A stretch of 9,947 nt of DNA from a bacterium. GTDB taxonomy: Bacteria > Armatimonadota > Fimbriimonadia > Fimbriimonadales > GBS-DC. The translations under genes were made by a program, and so were the position numbers. Shown piece by piece: positions 6,923 to 9,947 of this stretch. The first letter of the stretch is position 1, and each line of letters starts with the position of its first letter. Location: assembly GCA_029335935.2 (NCBI GenBank), contig JARJMV020000172.1:1-9947 (forward strand). Reading direction: 5' to 3'. The notes below the pieces were generated by a model, which did not search any database, was not told the origin of the DNA, and saw nothing but the letters and a program-made list of their open reading frames with translations.

Positions 6923-7923
6923 CCGCCACCTACACACAAGTCGCCGAGCATGCGGGCTGGCTGGACTTGACCGATTGGGGGCTGATACGCACCATCGGTG
7001 CAGACCGCCGACGCTTCCTGCAGGGTCAGACCACGAACGACCTACGCCCGCTGGTTGAGGGCACGGGCGTCTACACCGCGTTCTGCACGCCCACAGGGCA
7101 GCTGCTCTCCGACGGCTATGTGCTGGAGGCGGAGGGGGGGTATCTGCTTGTGCTGCCTGCCGAGACTTGGGGCGACATTTCAGCACGGCTCAGCGAAGCG
7201 ATTATTCTGGACGATGTGACGCTGATGCCCCTGCAGGAAGGGCTGGGCTTGCTGAGCCTTCAGGGCGGCGCGGTGGACGAAGTGTTGGAAGAGTTGGGGC
7301 TGACGCCGCCGCCCGAGGCGCCGCTTGCGCACCACACGCAGATTTGGCAAGCCGCCGAGCTGCGCTTGATACGCAACGATCGCACGGGCTTCGGCGGCGT
7401 GGATGTGTGCGTGCCCTACGAGGTGATGGAGGAGTTTCAGACCGCCCTCATCGCCACAGAGTGCCTGCGCATCGACGACGCGCTGGCGGAAGTATTGCGC
7501 TACGAGGCGGGCGTTCCCCAAGTCGGCGTGGATACGACCGAGCGCACCCTCGCCGCCGAGCTGGGCGAACCGTTCGTCCGCACCCACATCAGCTACACCA
7601 AAGGTTGCTATGTCGGGCAGGAGGTGCTGATGCGCATTCACGCGCGGGGGCACACCAACCGCACTTGGGTTCCGATGCGCATTGAGGGCGAGCGGTTGCC
7701 CCAGCGCGGCGCAGCGCTCCACGCGCCCGACCGACCCGACGCGGGCTGGCTCACAGGCGCGGTCCACTCGCCTGCGTTAGAGGGCGCGATTCTGGCGTGG
7801 GGCTTCGTGCGGAACGAGTACGCCCCCGCAGGGAGCGTACTCCAAGTTCACTCCGAGCCGTCGGCTCAGGCAGTTGTTCTCGCCGCCGCGCCACGACCCG
7901 CGAAGCAGCTGCTGCACATCTAA
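6919..7923 (+). CDS. ygfZ: YgfZ folate-binding protein (Fe-S enzyme maintenance, GcvT-like)
   Basis: YgfZ, related to mitochondrial IBA57, is a GcvT-fold protein that binds tetrahydrofolate and helps make or repair Fe-S clusters, notably in radical-SAM enzymes such as MiaB; it has no aminomethyltransferase activity. The 334-residue product is of usual length. Its N-terminal part has DRRRFLQGQTTNDL (29-42) and FCTPTGQLLSDGYV (55-68), both typical. The signature KGCYVGQE lies at 228-235, with the essential Cys230, and is followed by a C-terminal barrel-like domain. The ATG at 6919 is preceded by GGAGGG (6904-6909) at 9 bases and overlaps the adenosyltransferase stop, so the two are expressed together. 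This is the last gene of the operon; no strong terminator hairpin is visible in the 58 bases after it. A true glycine cleavage T-protein is excluded by the KGCYVGQE motif. Confidence 0.95.
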   Translation: MTATYTQVAEHAGWLDLTDWGLIRTIGADRRRFLQGQTTNDLRPLVEGTGVYTAFCTPTGQLLSDGYVLEAEGGYLLVLPAETWGDISARLSEAIILDDVTLMPLQEGLGLLSLQGGAVDEVLEELGLTPPPEAPLAHHTQIWQAAELRLIRNDRTGFGGVDVCVPYEVMEEFQTALIATECLRIDDALAEVLRYEAGVPQVGVDTTERTLAAELGEPFVRTHISYTKGCYVGQEVLMRIHARGHTNRTWVPMRIEGERLPQRGAALHAPDRPDAGWLTGAVHSPALEGAILAWGFVRNEYAPAGSVLQVHSEPSAQAVVLAAAPRPAKQLLHI

Positions 7924-7942
7924 CGAAGCACAGAGGGTGCAA

Positions 7943-7971
7943 TTCGCTGTAGCAGAAAGGTATGGTACAAT
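7943..7971 (+). promoter_or_regulatory. Extended -10 promoter candidate for the coiled-coil/nuclease-like gene
   Basis: TACAAT (7966-7971) matches the -10 consensus at 5 of 6 positions and is preceded by TGG (7963-7965), an extended -10 element. TTCGCT (7943-7948), a poor -35, is 17 bases upstream. RNA would start near 7978, only about 4 bases before the ATG at 7982, so the transcript would be nearly leaderless. Confidence 0.5.
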
Positions 7972-7981
7972 AGGTACACAC

Positions 7982-8755
7982 ATGCCAATCATCGAGACCG
8001 TTGAGCAACTTGTGGATTTTCTGGAGCAGAACGCCGAGTGGCGACACAGGCTGTTCGCCATTCTCGCGCCGCGCGCATTACAACGGCTGCCCGAAGACTT
8101 CGAGGCGTTTCGGGAAGAGACAAACCGACGGTTCAACCGCTTAGAGCGAAAGGTCGACGAGGGCTTTGCGCGCGTGGATCGCGAGTTTGAGAATGTACGG
8201 AGCGAAATGCGCGCGGGCTTCGAGCGCGTGGATCGTGAAATGCGCGAAGGCTTTGAGCGCGTGGATCGTGAAATGCGCGAGGGCTTTGAGCGTCAGGGCG
8301 CACAAATCAAGCACAACACTGACGACATCGCACAACTCAAGGGACTTTCCTTAGAACACAAGTACCGCGAACAAGCTCGCTCGTGGTTCAGCAAGTACCT
8401 CCGAAAGATACAGGTCGTCAGTTTAGCGGACTTAGAGGAGCGTCTGCCTGAAGGGGTGACTTTCTCCGACGAGGCGCGGGACGAGTTGAGCAACGCCGAC
8501 CTGTTGCTGATAGGCACGGACAAGCGCACGGGGCGGGAGTGTGTGTATGTGATGGAGGTGTCGTGGGTGGTGGATGCGAGCGATGTGGAGCGCGCGGTGC
8601 GTCGGGCGCGTTGGTTGATAGAGTATGGGTTTTGTGTGGCGGCGGTGGCGGCAGGGCACGAGTTGGCGGCGGGCGCGGATGCTCTGGCGCAGCAGTTGGG
8701 GTGTGGGTTGCATATCGACGGTCGATTCGTGCGCGAGCCGATGGGGCTGGAGTAA
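7982..8755 (+). CDS. Coiled-coil protein with C-terminal PD-(D/E)XK nuclease-like domain (DUF3782-like)
   Basis: The 257-residue protein matches, from memory, a family common in Cyanobacteria, Chloroflexota and related groups: a short N-terminal helix region, a long coiled coil and a C-terminal restriction-nuclease-like fold. Function is unknown. Residues 40-120 are charged and helical, with repeats GFARVDREFEN, VRSEMRA, GFERVDREMRE twice and GFERQGAQIKH, an 11-7-11-11-11 pattern. The C-terminal domain (about 125-250) contains NADLLLIG (Asp173), then YVMEVSWVVDASDVERAVRRA with Glu192; the residue expected to be Lys in D-ExK is Ser194. The start at 7982 is chosen because it fits the promoter and conserved N-terminus, although the frame is open back to 7874 inside ygfZ. 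Only AGG (7972-7974) resembles a ribosome site. Codon use in the last third shifts to G/T-rich codons. It could be an inactive nuclease relative or a structural coiled-coil protein; family assignment is moderate. Confidence 0.8.
   Translation: MPIIETVEQLVDFLEQNAEWRHRLFAILAPRALQRLPEDFEAFREETNRRFNRLERKVDEGFARVDREFENVRSEMRAGFERVDREMREGFERVDREMREGFERQGAQIKHNTDDIAQLKGLSLEHKYREQARSWFSKYLRKIQVVSLADLEERLPEGVTFSDEARDELSNADLLLIGTDKRTGRECVYVMEVSWVVDASDVERAVRRARWLIEYGFCVAAVAAGHELAAGADALAQQLGCGLHIDGRFVREPMGLE
8216..8291 (+). repeat. Tandem 33-base coding repeats in the coiled-coil gene
   Basis: Two units, 8216-8248 and 8249-8281, are identical at 31 of 33 bases and both encode GFERVDREMRE. A third, partial unit starts at 8282, and a degenerate one (GFARVDREFEN) is at 8162-8194, separated from the first by a 21-base VRSEMRA segment. 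The 11-residue period suits a hendecad coiled coil, and the DNA identity points to recent duplication or slippage. Confidence 0.9.
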
Positions 8756-8774
8756 GCGAGACGCTAACGCCCGA

Positions 8775-8793
8775 TGCTTACGGCTACTAAGCA
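8775..8793 (+). terminator. Weak hairpin after the coiled-coil gene
   Basis: TGCTTA (8775-8780) pairs with TAAGCA (8788-8793) around a 7-base loop, 19 bases after the stop, with a T-rich patch (8802-8808) some bases later. The stem is short and the T tract is broken, so this is only a candidate terminator. Confidence 0.25.
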
Positions 8794-8938
8794 CGCTGAC
8801 GTTTGTTAAAACGCCTTCAATGGCTGTCTTTAAAAGTGCGCAAATCACCCACCCCCACCCTCCTCTCCCACAAAGCGGTTGTGGAGGTTGGGCTTCGCTT
8901 GACAGTACAGGGTGCGCTCGGTGCGCTAAGCCTGTGAC

Positions 8939-8975
8939 GCCGAGCCGCAGGCGAGGCATCTCGAGGGAGACTTTT
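8939..8975 (+). terminator. GC-rich imperfect hairpin followed by TTTT
   Basis: GCCGAGCC (8939-8946) and GGCGAGGC (8950-8957) form a stem with two central mismatches and a 3-base loop. A small TCTC/GAGA hairpin (8959-8970) and TTTT (8972-8975) follow. This could end plus-strand transcription, but it lies about 185 bases past the coiled-coil gene and may instead be part of a repeat element. Confidence 0.3.
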
Positions 8976-8987
8976 AATAGAAGGACT

Positions 8988-9947
8988 TCAGACCCTCTCA
9001 AACAGTCCTGCTGCGCCCATGCCGCCGCCCACGCACATGCTCACGACGCCCCACTTGCCGCTGCGCTTGCGCAGCGCGTTCAGCAAGGTCGCGGTCATGC
9101 GTGAGCCTGTTGCGCCCAGCGGATGCCCCAGCGCCACCGCGCCGCCATTTACATTGAGCCGCTCGCGCGGGATGGGCAGCTCGCGCAGCACTGCCAGCAC
9201 CTGCGCTGCGAACGCCTCGTTAATCTCAAACAGATCGATGTCTTCAATCTGTTTGTCGTGCTTGCGCAGCAGTTTGGGGATGGCGAAAGCGGGTCCGATG
9301 CCCATCGTCTCTGGCGGGACGCCTGCCAGCGCATAGCCGACGAAGCGTGCAAGCGGTTGTACGCCCAGCTGGTTCACCATCCGCTCGCTCATCAGCACGA
9401 CTGCCGCCGCGCCGTCGCTGCGCTGCGAGGCGTTGCCAGCCGTCACGGTGCCATTCGCCTTGAACACGGGCTTGAGCTTGGCTAACGCATCCAAGCTCGT
9501 GTCGGCGCGGGGACCCTCGTCGCGGTCAAACACGAATCGATTCTCGTGGACAGTCCCACCCTTGACAACCTTTTCGTGAACCTCGACAGGGATAATTTCG
9601 CCGTCGAACGCGCCGCTCGCTTGCGCTTGCAGTGCCTTCTGGTGGCTCTGCAGAGAAAATTCATCGGCTTCCTCGCGCGTGATGCCATACTGCACCACGA
9701 GGTTCTCGGTGGTCATTCCCATGCCCAAGTAGGCGTCGGGGTAGTGTTGCGTGAGGTAGGGGTTTGGGCGGAACACATGCCCCTCCATCGGGATCATTGA
9801 CATGCTCTCCGTGCCGCCTGCTATGCCCACATCGATTTGCCCTGTCTGGATGCGCTGGGCGATGATGGCGATAGCCTCTAATCCAGAGGCGCACATGCGG
9901 TTCACTGTCGCCGCAGGTACATCGACAGGGAGCCCTGCGCGCAGCAC
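8988..9947 (-). CDS. Thiolase (acetyl-CoA C-acyltransferase, FadA-like), N-terminus beyond window
   Basis: Thiolases cleave 3-ketoacyl-CoA with CoA in fatty-acid oxidation or condense two acyl-CoA in the reverse direction. The frame is open from the right edge to the TGA at 8990-8988, giving 319 visible codons plus the edge codon of a protein usually about 390-400 long, so roughly 75-80 residues are missing. Counting from the edge, the nucleophilic Cys19 is in NRMCASGLEA, FEINEAFAAQ starts near 240, His275 is in ALGHPLGATG, and the second catalytic Cys305 is in SMCVGGGMGAA. These are the complete thiolase catalytic set. The stretch GVPPETMGIGPAFAIPKLL and the NASQRSDGAAA segment look more like degradative FadA/acyltransferase members than the short-chain AtoB group, but substrate length cannot be fixed from this. 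A GTG at the very edge is an internal codon, not the start. Neighbours in the window do not show a beta-oxidation operon. Confidence 0.95.
   Translation of the reverse strand: MLRAGLPVDVPAATVNRMCASGLEAIAIIAQRIQTGQIDVGIAGGTESMSMIPMEGHVFRPNPYLTQHYPDAYLGMGMTTENLVVQYGITREEADEFSLQSHQKALQAQASGAFDGEIIPVEVHEKVVKGGTVHENRFVFDRDEGPRADTSLDALAKLKPVFKANGTVTAGNASQRSDGAAAVVLMSERMVNQLGVQPLARFVGYALAGVPPETMGIGPAFAIPKLLRKHDKQIEDIDLFEINEAFAAQVLAVLRELPIPRERLNVNGGAVALGHPLGATGSRMTATLLNALRKRSGKWGVVSMCVGGGMGAAGLFERV

Larger units (their letters stand above)
8756..8987. other. Convergent intergenic region with hairpins and repeat-like sequence
   Basis: These 232 bases separate two convergent genes and hold no credible coding sequence. 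They contain near-direct repeats ACGCTAACG (8761-8769) and ACGCTGACG (8793-8801), a very C-rich stretch (8846-8869), a perfect 6-base hairpin CCACAA/TTGTGG with a 5-base loop (8868-8884), a 9-base tandem-like GGTGCGCTC/GGTGCGCTA (8911-8928), and a GC-rich imperfect hairpin near 8939-8957. The segment 8930-8985 resembles the kind of dispersed extragenic repeat that carries a GAGCxxxAGGCGAGG-ATCTC core. This resemblance is a recollection, not a search result. Confidence 0.55.

Noticed and set aside
7180..7767. 195-codon minus-strand frame opposite ygfZ
   Set aside because: YgfZ motifs are clear on the other strand, and the antisense product has no recognisable motif or ribosome site.
8216..8291. 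Short tandem repeats as a possible CRISPR array
   Set aside because: The units are directly adjacent, in frame and coding, with no spacers.
8899..8927. TTGACA at 8899-8904 as a -35 box for a hidden plus-strand gene
   Set aside because: There is no -10 hexamer at 16-18 bases (the sequence there is TGCGCT-like), and no gene follows on that strand before the antisense thiolase.
8432..9001. 189-codon minus-strand frame covering the end of the coiled-coil gene and the intergenic stretch
   Set aside because: It starts beyond the thiolase stop without a ribosome site, and its residues mirror the intergenic repeat and the antisense of a real coding region.
1..9947. tRNA, rRNA, riboswitch or insertion-sequence signals
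   Set aside because: I found no cloverleaf with a TTCGA-like arm, no rRNA core sequence, no B12 or other riboswitch box before the adenosyltransferase (its gap is 26 bases), and no transposase or terminal inverted repeats.

Overview
The window is a dense bacterial chromosome segment with high GC and small gaps or overlaps between genes. It holds ten protein genes and no RNA gene, CRISPR array or recognisable insertion sequence. Gene content is mostly core metabolism plus one signalling gene and one accessory coiled-coil gene. A thermophile-like, GC-rich environmental lineage such as Armatimonadota or Chloroflexota fits the protein style and the coiled-coil/nuclease-like family, but this placement is a low-confidence impression.

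Left block (1-4676, minus strand, read right to left): a membrane-anchored two-GAF diguanylate cyclase, a TPR-repeat protein, dihydropteroate synthase (folP) and dihydroorotase (pyrC, cut off by the window edge). The last three overlap (TPR/folP by 17 bases, folP/pyrC by the 4-base ATGA), so they are almost certainly co-transcribed and translationally coupled. A TATAAT box after the cyclase gene suggests the TPR-folP-pyrC part also has its own promoter. The two enzymes serve folate and pyrimidine synthesis.

Centre block (4778-7923, plus strand), divergent from the first across a 101-base AT-rich control region: a zinc-ribbon membrane protein with a repeated stalk, a cation-dependent SAM O-methyltransferase one base later, a PduO-type cobalamin adenosyltransferase, and the folate-binding Fe-S maintenance protein YgfZ (ATGA overlap with the adenosyltransferase). 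This looks like one operon. The last two make or service cofactors: adenosylcobalamin and, by family, Fe-S enzymes.

Right block: a coiled-coil protein with 33-base internal repeats and a C-terminal PD-(D/E)XK-like fold (7982-8755, plus), which has its own promoter-like sequence and an almost leaderless start. Next is a 232-base convergent intergenic stretch with hairpins and a repeat-like element, then a thiolase (8988 to beyond the right edge, minus) missing its N-terminus.

I do not see a clear new defence or mobile system. The points most worth checking are the leader-peptide-like motif at the end of the TPR protein, the altered I-site of the cyclase, the coiled-coil/nuclease-like gene, and the intergenic repeat-like element.
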